Position numbers and translations under genes: made by a program
Part shown: piece after piece, positions 24,122-33,275 of the stretch
How the letters are laid out: each line of letters begins with the position of its first letter
Position numbering within the stretch: position 1 is the stretch's first letter
Assembly: GCF_018919205.1 (NCBI RefSeq)
Contig: NZ_JAHLQN010000001.1
Coordinates: forward strand, 682,001 to 746,000
Source of the DNA: Dysosmobacter acutus
Lineage (GTDB): Bacteria > Bacillota > Clostridia > Oscillospirales > Oscillospiraceae
DNA: 64,000 nt
Direction: 5' to 3'
The notes under the pieces: model-generated
The model's input: the letters and a program-made list of their open reading frames with translations, nothing else
Databases searched by the model: none
Told to the model about the DNA's origin: nothing

Positions 24122-25540
24122 ATGCGCAAAGACCGCTACGAATCGCCCCTGGCGTCCCGGTACGCCTCAGAGTATATGCTGCATCTCTTTTCACCGGACA
24201 TGCGCTTTTCCACCTGGCGCCGGCTGTGGGTGGCTCTGGCCCGGGCGGAGCACACGTTGGGCCTGCCGGTCTCCGCGGAGCAGGTGGAGGAGCTGGCCGC
24301 CCATACGGAGGACGTCGATTACGACGTGGTGGCCGCCCGGGAGAAGGAAATCCGCCACGATGTCATGGCCCACATCTACGCCTACGGCCAGGTGTGCCCC
24401 AAGGCCGCCGGCATCATCCACTTGGGCGCCACGTCCTGCTATGTCACCGACAACGCGGACCTGATCCTCTACCGGGAGGCCCTGCGCCATCTGCGCGGCC
24501 AGCTGCTGGCGGCCATGAGTAACCTCTGTGACTTTGCAGAGCGCTACCGGGCCATGCCCACCCTGGGCTACACCCATTACCAGCCCGCCCAGCCGGTGAC
24601 CGTTGGCAAGCGGGCCACCCTCTGGCTGCAGGATCTGGAGAGCGACCTTGCAGAGCTGGATTTTGTCATCGGCTCCATGAAGTTCCTGGGATGCCGGGGC
24701 ACCACCGGTACGGAGGCCAGCTTTCTGGACCTCTTTGAGGGGGACACGGACAGGATCGACGAGATGAACCGGCTGATCGCCAGGGAGTTCGGCTTTGCCC
24801 AGTGCTTCCCGGTCTGCGGCCAGACCTATCCCCGCAAGACCGACAGCCGGATTTTAAACGTGCTCTCCTCCATTGCCCAAAGCTGCTACCGCTTTGCAAA
24901 CGACCTGCGGCTGCTGCAGCACGACCGGCAGGTTGAAGAGCCCTTTGAGGACAAGCAGGTGGGCTCCTCCGCCATGGCCTACAAGAGAAATCCCATGCGC
25001 TGTGAGCGCATCTGCTCGCTGAGCCGCTATCTGATGGCCGACGCCATGAACGCCCCCATGACCGCCTCCGTCCAGTGGATGGAGCGGACGCTGGACGACT
25101 CGGCCAACCGGCGCATCTCCCTGCCTGAGGGATTCCTCTGCGCCGACGCCATACTGCGTCTCATGCAGAACGTCACCCGCGGCCTCCATGTCAATGAAAA
25201 GATTGTGGACCGTACGGTGCGGGAGTATCTCCCCTTCCTTGCCACGGAAAACCTGCTGATGGAGGCGGTGAAGCGCGGCGGCGACCGCCAGCAGCTCCAT
25301 GAGATCATTCGCCGCTGCTCCATGGAGGCCACCGGGTGCATGAAGGAGGGGGAGCGGTGCGACCTTCTGGAGCGGCTGGCCGCCGAAAGCGCCTTTGCCA
25401 TGACCGAAGAGGAGATGCAGGCGCTGCTGGACCCCGCCCTCTACACCGGCCGCTGTGCCCAGCAGGTGGAGCGCTACGTGGCCTCCATCCGTCCGCTGCT
25501 TTTGGAAAAAGAGGAGAACTGCCAGGAGATCAGCCTGTAA
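24122..25540 (+). CDS. purB: Adenylosuccinate lyase
   Basis: A 472-residue member of the fumarase/aspartase superfamily. It cleaves adenylosuccinate to AMP, and SAICAR to AICAR. The signature loop SSAMAYKRNP and the substrate motif HYQPAQPVTVGKR are intact, as is the N-terminal SPLASRYAS. The ATG at 24122 follows AGGAGG with 7-bp spacing; an in-frame TTG six bases upstream is less likely. A strong terminator follows. Confidence 0.96.
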   Translation: MRKDRYESPLASRYASEYMLHLFSPDMRFSTWRRLWVALARAEHTLGLPVSAEQVEELAAHTEDVDYDVVAAREKEIRHDVMAHIYAYGQVCPKAAGIIHLGATSCYVTDNADLILYREALRHLRGQLLAAMSNLCDFAERYRAMPTLGYTHYQPAQPVTVGKRATLWLQDLESDLAELDFVIGSMKFLGCRGTTGTEASFLDLFEGDTDRIDEMNRLIAREFGFAQCFPVCGQTYPRKTDSRILNVLSSIAQSCYRFANDLRLLQHDRQVEEPFEDKQVGSSAMAYKRNPMRCERICSLSRYLMADAMNAPMTASVQWMERTLDDSANRRISLPEGFLCADAILRLMQNVTRGLHVNEKIVDRTVREYLPFLATENLLMEAVKRGGDRQQLHEIIRRCSMEATGCMKEGERCDLLERLAAESAFAMTEEEMQALLDPALYTGRCAQQVERYVASIRPLLLEKEENCQEISL

Positions 25541-25549
25541 AAGCGAAAT

Positions 25550-25580
25550 GCGCCGGAGAACAGAGGTTCTCCGGCGCTTT
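25550..25580 (+). terminator. Terminator of purB
   Basis: GCGCCGGAGAAC (25550-25561), loop AGAG, complement 25566-25577, then TTTCATTT. Confidence 0.9.
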
Positions 25581-25715
25581 CATTTGCCCTATGGTCGGAC
25601 AATAAAGTCTGCTGTCTGATTGCAACAAGGAACAGACAGAAAAAGGAATTTTTTTGTATTTTTTTACAGACAAAAATTACAGCCAACTTTTTTTGCAATT
25701 TTGTGGAAATTAACA

Positions 25716-25744
25716 TTGACAGCGGACCGCTGTGGTGATAAACT
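25716..25744 (+). promoter_or_regulatory. Promoter of the asnB-glutamine synthetase operon
   Basis: -35 TTGACA (25716-25721) and -10 TAAACT (25739-25744), 17-bp spacer. It drives a leader of more than 300 nt. Confidence 0.85.
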
Positions 25745-26082
25745 GCGAAACATAAATTTTGCAGCGCACCGGAAGGGAACTTGCAAAAACAACGGAATAC
25801 AGCAAAAGCGACGATGGAGAGAAGTACCTTGGGAGATCGGTTCCAGTGAGCGGGAGAGAGTGGGAACCCCGTACGCAGAGCCTGAGGGAATAACACTCCG
25901 GAGCGGCGAACCGAACGCACTGCAAGTAGGGGAGACGGGCTGCGGCCGTTATACCGCACGGGTTTAATGGAACCTTGAAAGGGGCTGCCTCATGGGCAGC
26001 AAGTTAGGTGGCACCGCGGATCGCAGCATTCGTCCTAAGGAGAAGGAGGAATGCTGCAAATTTGATTCGGAGGTGCCTTTTT
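25745..26082 (+). promoter_or_regulatory. T-box leader, predicted asparagine-specific
   Basis: The T-box core AGGTGGCACCGCGG (26006-26019) is unmistakable, with the antiterminator closed by TTAGG (26004-26008) and CCTAA. The stem I region (about 25810-25900) ends in GGGAATAACACTCC; AAC at 25892-25894 is the likely specifier and codes for Asn. The bulge reads UGGC, whose C would pair with discriminator G73 as in tRNA-Asn. GGCACC (26010-26015) is complementary to GGTGCC (26072-26077), which covers the ribosome site and is followed by TTTTT before the ATG. Confidence 0.9.
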
Positions 26083-27660
26083 ATGTGTTCAATCATGGGA
26101 TTCAGCAAAAAGACCGTCGGCCGGGAGGAAATCCGGGAGTATTTCGACCGGACGAAATCCCGGGGACCGGACATGTCCCGTGTGGTGGAGACCAAATCCG
26201 GGTATCTGTGCTTCCACCGCCTGGCCATCATGGGCCTGGAGGAAACCGGCATGCAGCCCTTTGAGCTGGAGGGCGACATGGTGGTGTGCAACGGCGAGCT
26301 GTACAACTGGCGGGGGCAGAAAGAGAAACTGGAGGAGCACTACCAATTCTGGAGCGGGAGCGACTGCGAGCTGCTGCTGCCCATGTACCGGGAGTATGGC
26401 CTGTCCATGTTCTCCCGGCTGGACGCGGAGTTTGCGCTGATCCTCTACGACAGCATGACCGACACGCTGGTGGCCGCCCGGGACCCCATCGGCATCCGGC
26501 CCCTTTTCTACGGCTATGACAGCGGGGACGCCATTGTCTTTGCCAGCGAGGCAAAGAACCTTGTGGGCCTGTGCCGGGAGATTCGTCCCTTCCCGCCGGG
26601 ACACTACTACGCCTTTGGACGGTTTGTCCGCTATATGGACCTGACCACGGTGCGGGAGTACTGTGAGGATGATCTGGAAACCGTCTGCGCCAATATCCGG
26701 GAGAAGCTTGTGGCCGGCGTAAAGAAGCGGCTGGACGCCGACGCGCCCCTTGGGTTTTTGCTCAGCGGCGGGCTGGACTCCAGCCTGGTGTGCGCCATCT
26801 CCGCAAAGCTTTTGCATAAGCCCATCCGCACCTTTGCCATCGGCATGGATAAAGACGCCATTGATCTCAAGTACGCAAGAGAGGTGGCCGATTACATCGG
26901 CGCCGACCACACGGAGGTCTATATGACCCGGGACCAGGTCATCTCCTCTTTGGAAGAGGTGATCGCCATGCTGGGCACCTACGATATCACCACCATCCGG
27001 GCCAGCATGGGCATGTACCTCTGCTGCAAGGCCATCCACGAGCGGAGTGACATCCGGGTGCTGATGACCGGCGAGATATCCGATGAGCTGTTTGGGTATA
27101 AGTACACCGATTTTGCACCGTCGCCGGAGGCCTTCCAGCAGGAGGCCAAAAAGCGGATCGATGAGATTTACATGTATGATGTGCTCCGGGCGGACCGCTG
27201 CATCAGCGTCAACTCCCTGGAGGCCAGGGTACCCTTTGGCGACCTGGAGTTTGTGCGCTATGTCATGAGCGTGGACCCGGCTAAGAAGATGAACGTCTAC
27301 CACAAGGGGAAGTACCTGCTGCGCCGCGCCTTTGAGGGCGACCTGCTGCCCCGCGACATCCTCTACCGGGAGAAGGCAGCTTTCTCCGACGCCGTGGGCC
27401 ACTCCATGGTGGACGATCTGAAAGAGTACGCCGAGGCGGTCTACTCCGATGAAGACTACGAAAAGAAGCGGAAAAAGTACGGCTTCGCCATCCCCTTCAC
27501 CAAGGAGAGCCTGCTCTACCGGGAGATTTTTGAACGATACTACCCCGGTCAGGCGCGCATGGTCAAGGACTTCTGGATGCCCAACAGGTCCTGGAAGGGC
27601 TGCGATGTCAACGACCCCTCCGCCCGGGTGCTGGCCAACTACGGCGGCAGCGGCGAATAA
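26083..27660 (+). CDS. asnB: Asparagine synthetase B (glutamine-hydrolysing)
   Basis: A 525-residue enzyme that makes asparagine from aspartate, ATP and glutamine. Cys2 is the glutaminase nucleophile (MCSIMGF), and the ATP-pyrophosphatase loop is SGGLDSSL. The glutaminase domain spans about 1-200 and the synthetase domain 210-510. The length matches the family. GGAGGTG lies 6 bp before the ATG, inside the sequence that can pair with the T-box. The next gene, 39 bp on, supplies glutamine. Confidence 0.94.
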   Translation: MCSIMGFSKKTVGREEIREYFDRTKSRGPDMSRVVETKSGYLCFHRLAIMGLEETGMQPFELEGDMVVCNGELYNWRGQKEKLEEHYQFWSGSDCELLLPMYREYGLSMFSRLDAEFALILYDSMTDTLVAARDPIGIRPLFYGYDSGDAIVFASEAKNLVGLCREIRPFPPGHYYAFGRFVRYMDLTTVREYCEDDLETVCANIREKLVAGVKKRLDADAPLGFLLSGGLDSSLVCAISAKLLHKPIRTFAIGMDKDAIDLKYAREVADYIGADHTEVYMTRDQVISSLEEVIAMLGTYDITTIRASMGMYLCCKAIHERSDIRVLMTGEISDELFGYKYTDFAPSPEAFQQEAKKRIDEIYMYDVLRADRCISVNSLEARVPFGDLEFVRYVMSVDPAKKMNVYHKGKYLLRRAFEGDLLPRDILYREKAAFSDAVGHSMVDDLKEYAEAVYSDEDYEKKRKKYGFAIPFTKESLLYREIFERYYPGQARMVKDFWMPNRSWKGCDVNDPSARVLANYGGSGE

Positions 27661-27699
27661 GAGCGCATCAGTCAAGATTCATATAAAGGAGGAATCACT

Positions 27700-29793
27700 A
27701 TGTCCAAAACCACCCAGATCCCCGAGCTCTTCGGCAGCATGGTATTCAATGAGGAGGTTATGCGGCAGCGCCTGTCCCCGGCGTCCTACAAAGCATGGCG
27801 CAAGTGCATCGATGAGGGCACCGCGCTGGACCTGACCATTGCCAACGACATTGCGGAGGCCATGAAGCAGTGGGCCACCGAAAAGGGCGCCACCCACTTC
27901 ACCCACTGGTTCCAGCCCATGACCGGCTATACCGCGGAAAAACACGACAGCTTCATCACCCCGGTGGAGGGGGGCGGCAAGGTGGTCATGGAGTTTTCCG
28001 GCAAGGAGCTGGTCCGGGGCGAGCCCGACGCCTCAAGCTTCCCCTCCGGCGGATTGCGGGCCACCTTTGAGGCCAGAGGCTACACCGCCTGGGACCCCAC
28101 CTCCTTTGCCTTCATCAAGGGCACCAGCCTGTACATCCCCACGGTGTTCTGCTCCTACTCCGGGGAGGTGCTGGACAAGAAGGCGCCGCTGCTGCGCTCC
28201 ATGGATGAGGTCAGCCGCCAGGCCATCCGCATTCTGCGCCTCTTCGGCGACACGGAGACCCGCCGGGTCACGCCCCAGGTGGGTCCGGAGCAGGAGTACT
28301 TCCTGCTGGATAAGCAGGCGTTTTTAAAGCGGGAGGACCTGAGGCTCTGCGGCCGGACGCTCTTCGGCGCAAAGCCGCCCAAGGGCCAGGAACTTGACGA
28401 TCACTACTTCGGCGCCATCCGCCCCCGGGTCGCCGCCTATATGCGGGACCTGGACGAGGAACTTTGGAAGGTGGGGGTGCTCAGCAAGACCAAGCACAAC
28501 GAGGTGGCCCCCTCCCAGCATGAGATGGCGCCCATCTATTCCGACGCCAACACGGCCTGCGACCACAACCAGCTGGCCATGGACCTGATGAAAGAGGTGG
28601 CTGACCGCCACGACCTGGTGTGTCTGCTCCATGAAAAGCCCTTTGCCGGCGTCAACGGTTCCGGCAAGCACGACAACTGGTCCCTGGCCACCGACACGGG
28701 CAAGAACCTATTCAAGCCCGGCAAGACGCCCAGCCAGAACGCCCAGTTCCTGCTGTTTTTGGCCGCCTTCATCAAGGGCGTGGATGAGTATCAGAAGCTG
28801 CTGCGCTGTACGGTGGCCTTTGCCGGAAACGACCACCGCCTGGGCGCCCAGGAGGCGCCGCCCGCCGTCATCTCCATCTTCTTGGGCGACGAATTGGGCG
28901 CCGTGGTGGACGCCATCATTTCCGGCCGGGAGTATACCGACGCCGGAAAGAAGACGCTGGAAATCGGCGTGGATGTGCTGCCGTCCATCCCCATGGACAA
29001 CACCGACCGCAACCGCACTTCCCCCCTGGCCTTCACCGGCAACAAGTTTGAGTTCCGCATGTTGGGTTCCACCCAGTCCATCGCCGGGCCGAACATTGCC
29101 CTGAACACGATTATGGCCGAGGAGCTGAGCCAGTTTGCCGACCGTCTGGAATCCTCCGACGACTTTCAGGGCGACCTTCAGAAGCTGATCCGCGAGACGC
29201 TGACCGACCACCGCAGGATCATCTTCAACGGCAACGGCTATGAGGACGCCTGGATTGAGGAGGCGGAGCGCCGGGGCCTTGCCAATCTGAAGACCACCGC
29301 CGAGGCGCTGCCTCACTATACCGATCCCGAAAATGTGGCGCTGTTTACAAGACACGGCGTGTTTACCGCCCAGGAGATGGCCGCCCGCCAGGAAATCCAT
29401 ATGGAGAACTACTGCACCGTGCTCTCCATCGAGGCCACCACCATGGTCGACATGCTGCGCCATGAGATTCTGCCCTCTGTGTCCGACTATGGCGCCGTGC
29501 TGTGCAACCGGCTCCACACGCTGAAGGAAGCGGGACTCCCCTGCCGCTATGAGCAGTCCATTGCCGTGCGGGTGACGGAGAAGACCGACGCCCTGGCCGA
29601 CATCACCGAGGAGCTGGAGGCGGCCCTGGCCCAGGCGCCCTCCGGCAGCACGGAAGAGCAGATGCACTATTACCACGATGTGATCTTTGGGTTGATGGGC
29701 AGGGCCCGGGCGCTGGCCGATGAGATGGAGCAGATCACCGACCGGGACTACTGGCCCTTCCCGACCTACAGCACCCTTTTGTTTTCCGTCTGA
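27700..29793 (+). CDS. glnN: Glutamine synthetase type III
   Basis: A 697-residue protein of the large type III class, not the usual 440-470-residue type I. It has the N-terminal type III domain (FGSMVFNEEVMRQRL), the catalytic region VGPEQEYFLLD, NEVAPSQHE, the ATP-site KPFAGVNGSGKHDNWS, and NRTSPLAFTGNKFEFR. It makes glutamine from glutamate and ammonia. It sits 39 bp after asnB and ends in a terminator, so it should follow asparagine supply through the T-box. AAAGGAGG precedes the ATG. Confidence 0.95.
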   Translation: MSKTTQIPELFGSMVFNEEVMRQRLSPASYKAWRKCIDEGTALDLTIANDIAEAMKQWATEKGATHFTHWFQPMTGYTAEKHDSFITPVEGGGKVVMEFSGKELVRGEPDASSFPSGGLRATFEARGYTAWDPTSFAFIKGTSLYIPTVFCSYSGEVLDKKAPLLRSMDEVSRQAIRILRLFGDTETRRVTPQVGPEQEYFLLDKQAFLKREDLRLCGRTLFGAKPPKGQELDDHYFGAIRPRVAAYMRDLDEELWKVGVLSKTKHNEVAPSQHEMAPIYSDANTACDHNQLAMDLMKEVADRHDLVCLLHEKPFAGVNGSGKHDNWSLATDTGKNLFKPGKTPSQNAQFLLFLAAFIKGVDEYQKLLRCTVAFAGNDHRLGAQEAPPAVISIFLGDELGAVVDAIISGREYTDAGKKTLEIGVDVLPSIPMDNTDRNRTSPLAFTGNKFEFRMLGSTQSIAGPNIALNTIMAEELSQFADRLESSDDFQGDLQKLIRETLTDHRRIIFNGNGYEDAWIEEAERRGLANLKTTAEALPHYTDPENVALFTRHGVFTAQEMAARQEIHMENYCTVLSIEATTMVDMLRHEILPSVSDYGAVLCNRLHTLKEAGLPCRYEQSIAVRVTEKTDALADITEELEAALAQAPSGSTEEQMHYYHDVIFGLMGRARALADEMEQITDRDYWPFPTYSTLLFSV

Positions 29794-29858
29794 TGAAAAA
29801 AGGAGCCGGAGCGGCTGCTATAAAAGCACTGAACCGCCTGGCGGCTGTTCTTCCATAT

Positions 29859-29897
29859 AAGAGGGGCCCGGAGCGCATCGCGCTCCGGGCCCCTCTT
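29859..29897. terminator. Bidirectional terminator
   Basis: An 18-bp perfect stem, AAGAGGGGCCCGGAGCGC (29859-29876) with 29880-29897, between convergent genes. Confidence 0.92.
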
Positions 29898-29916
29898 AAA
29901 ATATAGCATAACGTAC

Positions 29917-30846
29917 TCAGTAGCTCAGCAGAATGGAGCGGACGATCTCCACAAACCGGGGCCGGTCCACGCCCAACACCACAAAGGCGTTGTGCTGGGC
30001 AGACCGCTTGCTGCTCCAAAGGTCGGTGATGGTCTTCCCCATGGCGGCAGAGTCCCCGGTCTCCACATAGACCCCGGCCTCCTTGCCGGAGAAAAGCTTG
30101 GGGTGGGTGAGGTACAGCACGGGGCACACATCGTGGAGGCAGAGCCCCGGCTTGCTGACCCGCTCGTTGAAGGCCATGGCCAGCCGGGTGCTCTGCTGGA
30201 AGAAACGGCACACCGGCGTTCCAGCCCGGCCTAACTCCTCCACCTCCTCAGGGGAGAGGTAGGCCTCCAGCGTCACATCCAGGCCGCACATCACGATGGG
30301 AATGCCGGACTGGAAGACCGTCTGGGCCGCGTGGGGGTCCACAAAGATGTTGAATTCCGCGCAGGGGGTGACGTTGCCGCCCTGGGCCGCGCCGCCCATA
30401 ATGGCGATCCGCTCCACCAGATCCTTCAGGTCCGGGTGCCGCTTCAGCGCAATGGCCAGGTTGGTCAGAGGCCCGATGGCGATCACCTGCAGACGTCCGC
30501 CTTCCGCCCGGGCCGCGTCATAAAGGGCGTCCCAGGCCGGAAGCGTCTCCTCCGGCAGCGGTGAGGGGGGCAGCTCCACGCCGCCCAACCCGTTTTCCCC
30601 GTGGACATAGGGCGCTGTGGAGAGCGGCCGCAGCAGCGGACCCTCCGCGCCCCGGTACACCGGGCAGTCCGAGCCCATCAGGCGGCATACCCGGCGGGCG
30701 TTTTCAAAGGTGTGGTGCAGCTCCACGTTGCCGGCCACGGCGGAAATGCCCGCGATCCTCAGCTGCGGCAGCCGGTTGGCCATCAGCAGGGCCGCCGCGT
30801 CGTCCACTCCTGCGTCACAGTCAATCCAGACGGGAATACGCTCCAT
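29917..30846 (-). CDS. Nucleoside hydrolase (IunH-like)
   Basis: A 309-residue protein that would cleave ribonucleosides to base and ribose. The calcium-site motif DCDAGVDDA (canonical DTDPGxDD) is near residue 11. VYRGA, the GPLTNLA helix, IMGGA, the AEFNIFVDP motif and the C-terminal HDVCPV with its His-Asp pair all fit. The preferred nucleoside cannot be told. The ATG at 30846 follows GGAGG with 10-bp spacing; an upstream in-frame start at 30870 lies before the ribosome site. Confidence 0.92.
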   Translation of the reverse strand: MERIPVWIDCDAGVDDAAALLMANRLPQLRIAGISAVAGNVELHHTFENARRVCRLMGSDCPVYRGAEGPLLRPLSTAPYVHGENGLGGVELPPSPLPEETLPAWDALYDAARAEGGRLQVIAIGPLTNLAIALKRHPDLKDLVERIAIMGGAAQGGNVTPCAEFNIFVDPHAAQTVFQSGIPIVMCGLDVTLEAYLSPEEVEELGRAGTPVCRFFQQSTRLAMAFNERVSKPGLCLHDVCPVLYLTHPKLFSGKEAGVYVETGDSAAMGKTITDLWSSKRSAQHNAFVVLGVDRPRFVEIVRSILLSY

Positions 30847-31206
30847 CCTGCCCGTACCTCCTTGAATCAATCAGATGGGAATGCCGCGGCCGCACAGGCC
30901 CTGGAGCCCGAATCCGGGACGGCGATACGCATTTAGTATATCCTGCTTTTGAATCGGTGTCAATTTCAGCGCCGGCGATCTATTTCGGCAAAACCGGTTT
31001 CACGCCTTCCCGCCGGGGAAGAAAGGGCGGCCCGCAATGCTCCCGCTTGACGGCTGCGGCAAAAAAGCGGTATCATGGGAAAAAGGCCTCCGGCGCTCCG
31101 CCGGTGGCCCCCTGAGCGCGCTTTGGGAGCATCCGGAGAAAGAGGGGGCGGCGGGAGAGCGCCGCGGGCCGGACGGGCGCGGACGCGAAAAAGAAAGGAA
31201 GCAATC
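30847..31206. other. 360-bp divergent gap
   Basis: The gap lies between the nucleoside hydrolase and the cysteine hydrolase genes. It should hold promoters in both directions, but I see no strong boxes, no long inverted repeat and no credible short gene; the frames here lack ribosome sites. Confidence 0.4.
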
Positions 31207-31740
31207 ATGGAAGAGTATCTTTTTGTCATCGACTATCAGAACGACTTTGTGGACGGCGCTTTGGGCTTCCCCGGCGCTGAGACGCTGGACGGTCCCATTG
31301 CCCGGCGGGTGCGCCAGTATGGCCCGGGCCGTGTCTTTTTCACACGGGACACCCATGGACCGGACTACCTCTCCACGCGGGAGGGCCGCCATCTGCCTGC
31401 CGTGCACTGTGTGAAGGGCACCGCCGGCTGGGAACTGTTCGGCGAAACTGCCGTTGCCATAGATGAGGTGGGCGCCAGGGGGATTGACAAGGCCGCTTTC
31501 GGCATCGACGTCACGGACCCGGCTGTGGCGGCCGTGCTGCCGGAACGGGCCGACCGGATCGAGCTGTGCGGCCTGGTGTCCAATATCTGCGTCATCAGCA
31601 ATGCCGCGGTGCTGCAAAGCCGCTACCCCCAGGCCCAGATCGTGGTGGATGCCAGGCTGACGGGCAGCTTTGACCCGGCGCTGAATGAAAAGACGCTGGA
31701 TGTGCTCCGGGGGCTTCAGGTGGAGATTTTGGGCCGCTGA
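31207..31740 (+). CDS. Isochorismatase-family cysteine hydrolase (nicotinamidase-related)
   Basis: A 177-residue hydrolase with the family triad: Asp9 (VIDYQNDF), Lys95 (GIDKAAF) and Cys128 (GLVSNICVISNA). The HxxxxHC-like PAVHCVKGT segment matches the nicotinamidase/pyrazinamidase side of the family, so nicotinamide is a reasonable substrate guess. The ATG at 31207 follows GAAAGGAAGC; the frame reaching to 31075 lacks family similarity. An oxidoreductase follows after 112 bp. Confidence 0.88.
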   Translation: MEEYLFVIDYQNDFVDGALGFPGAETLDGPIARRVRQYGPGRVFFTRDTHGPDYLSTREGRHLPAVHCVKGTAGWELFGETAVAIDEVGARGIDKAAFGIDVTDPAVAAVLPERADRIELCGLVSNICVISNAAVLQSRYPQAQIVVDARLTGSFDPALNEKTLDVLRGLQVEILGR

Positions 31741-31852
31741 GCGGGACAAAAGAGCGCCCGACTCAAAAAAACAGGGCCTCCCCGTCCGGCGGGAGAAGCG
31801 ATGTGAAATCCGCCGCCATGGAGGCGGGCTGGTAAATAGAGGAGGAAACGAG

Positions 31853-32440
31853 ATGAAGCAGGCTCTTTTTGTGGATTGCTGCGTCCGGGAGGAGCAGTCC
31901 AGGACCCGGAAGATGGCAGACGCCTTTTTTGCCGCGCTGCCGGATACGTATGAGGTGACGCGGCTGGATTTGATGCATGAGGGGCTTGGACCCCTTGTCG
32001 GCGAGTACTTTTGGGAGCGGGAGCGGCTGATCCGGTCCGGAGAGCTGTCCCACGACCGGTTCCGCTATGCCCGCCAGCTGGCTCAGGCGAACCTGGTGGT
32101 GTTTGCCGCGCCCTTTTGGGATCTGGGATTTCCCGCGCTGCTGAAGATTTACATTGAACAGGTCTGCGTGGACGGCATCACCTTTGGCTACGACGCCCAG
32201 GGGCTCCACGGGCTGTGCCGGGCGGAGCACTGTGTGTTCCTCACCACCCGGGGCGGGTGCTACGACGCCCAGCCGGAGCTGGAGCAGGGCAGCCGGTACC
32301 TGGACGCGCTGCACACATTTTTTGGATTCGGCGGCTACACCTGCGTGGCGGCGGACGGGCTGGATATCGAGGGCGCGGACGCGTCCGCGGTGCTGGAGAG
32401 GGCCTGCCGCCAGGCAAAGGAGCTGGCAATGACGCTGTAG
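31853..32440 (+). CDS. Flavodoxin-fold NAD(P)H oxidoreductase
   Basis: A 195-residue protein of the flavodoxin-like/AzoR fold. The N-terminal phosphate loop region CVREEQSRTRK replaces the usual RxxSxS, followed by FAAPFWDLGFPALLKIYIEQV, the FMN-binding helix of this group, and LTTRGG. It probably reduces quinones, azo dyes or similar acceptors; the true substrate is unknown. GGAGGAAACGAG precedes the ATG. Confidence 0.85.
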   Translation: MKQALFVDCCVREEQSRTRKMADAFFAALPDTYEVTRLDLMHEGLGPLVGEYFWERERLIRSGELSHDRFRYARQLAQANLVVFAAPFWDLGFPALLKIYIEQVCVDGITFGYDAQGLHGLCRAEHCVFLTTRGGCYDAQPELEQGSRYLDALHTFFGFGGYTCVAADGLDIEGADASAVLERACRQAKELAMTL

Positions 32441-32468
32441 ATTCCCTGTGGAATCAGGATGACTGTGT

Positions 32469-32498
32469 GGAAAGGAGGCTTTCAGAAGCCTCCTTTCC
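32469..32498. terminator. Hairpin after the oxidoreductase gene
   Basis: GGAAAGGAGGCTT (32469-32481) pairs with 32486-32498. There is no T-run, so termination efficiency is doubtful. Confidence 0.55.
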
Positions 32499-32568
32499 GC
32501 ATATCCCGGCCGGTTGACGCATAGATATGAGCAACACCAGTCGGGGAGTGTTGTCATTGAAGGGAAAC

Positions 32569-32805
32569 ATGGAGGAGCGGGCCGAGCGCCTCGCTCAATA
32601 CATCATAGAGAATCGGGCGACGGTCCGCGCCGCCGCCCAGAAATTCGGTATTTCCAAGTCCACTGTACATAAGGACATCAGCGAACGGCTCCCGCTCTAT
32701 AACCGGAGCCTGTTCCTTCAGGTCAAGGAGGTTCTGGAGGTCAATAAGGCCCAGCGCCACATCCGGGGCGGAATGGCAACCCGAAAAAAATACAAAGGAG
32801 CCTGA
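32569..32805 (+). CDS. spoIIID: Sporulation transcriptional regulator SpoIIID
   Basis: A 78-residue DNA-binding protein of the mother cell. RATVRAAAQKFGISKSTVHKD is the SpoIIID helix-turn-helix (cited here across its ends only), and the C-terminal basic segment RHIRGGMATRKKYK is the second DNA contact. The ATG at 32569 gives the normal length; earlier in-frame starts at 32527 and 32554 add residues that the family lacks. The ribosome site is weak (AAGGGAA). Confidence 0.92.
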   Translation: MEERAERLAQYIIENRATVRAAAQKFGISKSTVHKDISERLPLYNRSLFLQVKEVLEVNKAQRHIRGGMATRKKYKGA

Positions 32806-32863
32806 ACCGACCTCCGCTTGGCTGCATAAGCTGAGAACAGAATCAGAAAACGGAGGGATTGCC

Positions 32864-33112
32864 ATGCAAAACCGCTGCCACCGCCAACGCCAGGCCGCCG
32901 AGCCCCCGGCTGCTCCGCCTCCTGCGCCCATTGTCCCCCTTCGGGCGGAGGAGCCGCCTGTCCGCCGCTGGCCCCATCCGATCCAGCCGGACCTGCCGCA
33001 GCCGGATCTCCACTACGTATGCTGTACCCTGGCCTATCAGAACCAGCTGCTGGCCGACATCAAGGCGCTGCTGGAAACCATTGCCCAGGATACATCGGAA
33101 AACTGTAAATAG
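32864..33112 (+). CDS. Small proline-rich protein of unknown function
   Basis: An 82-residue protein with a basic start (MQNRCHRQRQ), a Pro-rich middle (residues 13-48) and an amphipathic C-terminal helix (YQNQLLADIKALLETIAQ). GGAGGGATTGCC precedes the ATG, and a terminator follows. I do not recognise a family. Its place right after spoIIID allows a sporulation role, but nothing in the sequence proves it. Confidence 0.7.
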   Translation: MQNRCHRQRQAAEPPAAPPPAPIVPLRAEEPPVRRWPHPIQPDLPQPDLHYVCCTLAYQNQLLADIKALLETIAQDTSENCK

Positions 33113-33120
33113 CGGAAAAA

Positions 33121-33150
33121 GAAACAAGGAGTCCTCCTTGTTTCTTTTTT
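33121..33150 (+). terminator. Rho-independent terminator
   Basis: GAAACAAGGA (33121-33130), loop GTCC, complement 33135-33144, then TTTTTT. Confidence 0.93.
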
Positions 33151-33175
33151 GTAATGATTTATTACACTTTTTCTC

Positions 33176-33204
33176 TTGTGCTTTGGCGGAGAAGTTTGTA
33201 TAAT
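33176..33204 (+). promoter_or_regulatory. Promoter of the LCP operon
   Basis: -35 TTGTGC (33176-33181) and -10 TATAAT (33199-33204), 17-bp spacer. Confidence 0.8.
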
Positions 33205-33275
33205 AAATTGTATTATGTAAATCTTTGGGCCGGGCTGTCCCGGCGCCGGAAGTTCGCAAAAAAGAGGACAAGAGT

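Noticed and set aside
26089..27675. Minus-strand reading frame of 528 codons opposite asnB
   Set aside because: It mirrors asnB codons and has no credible start or domain.
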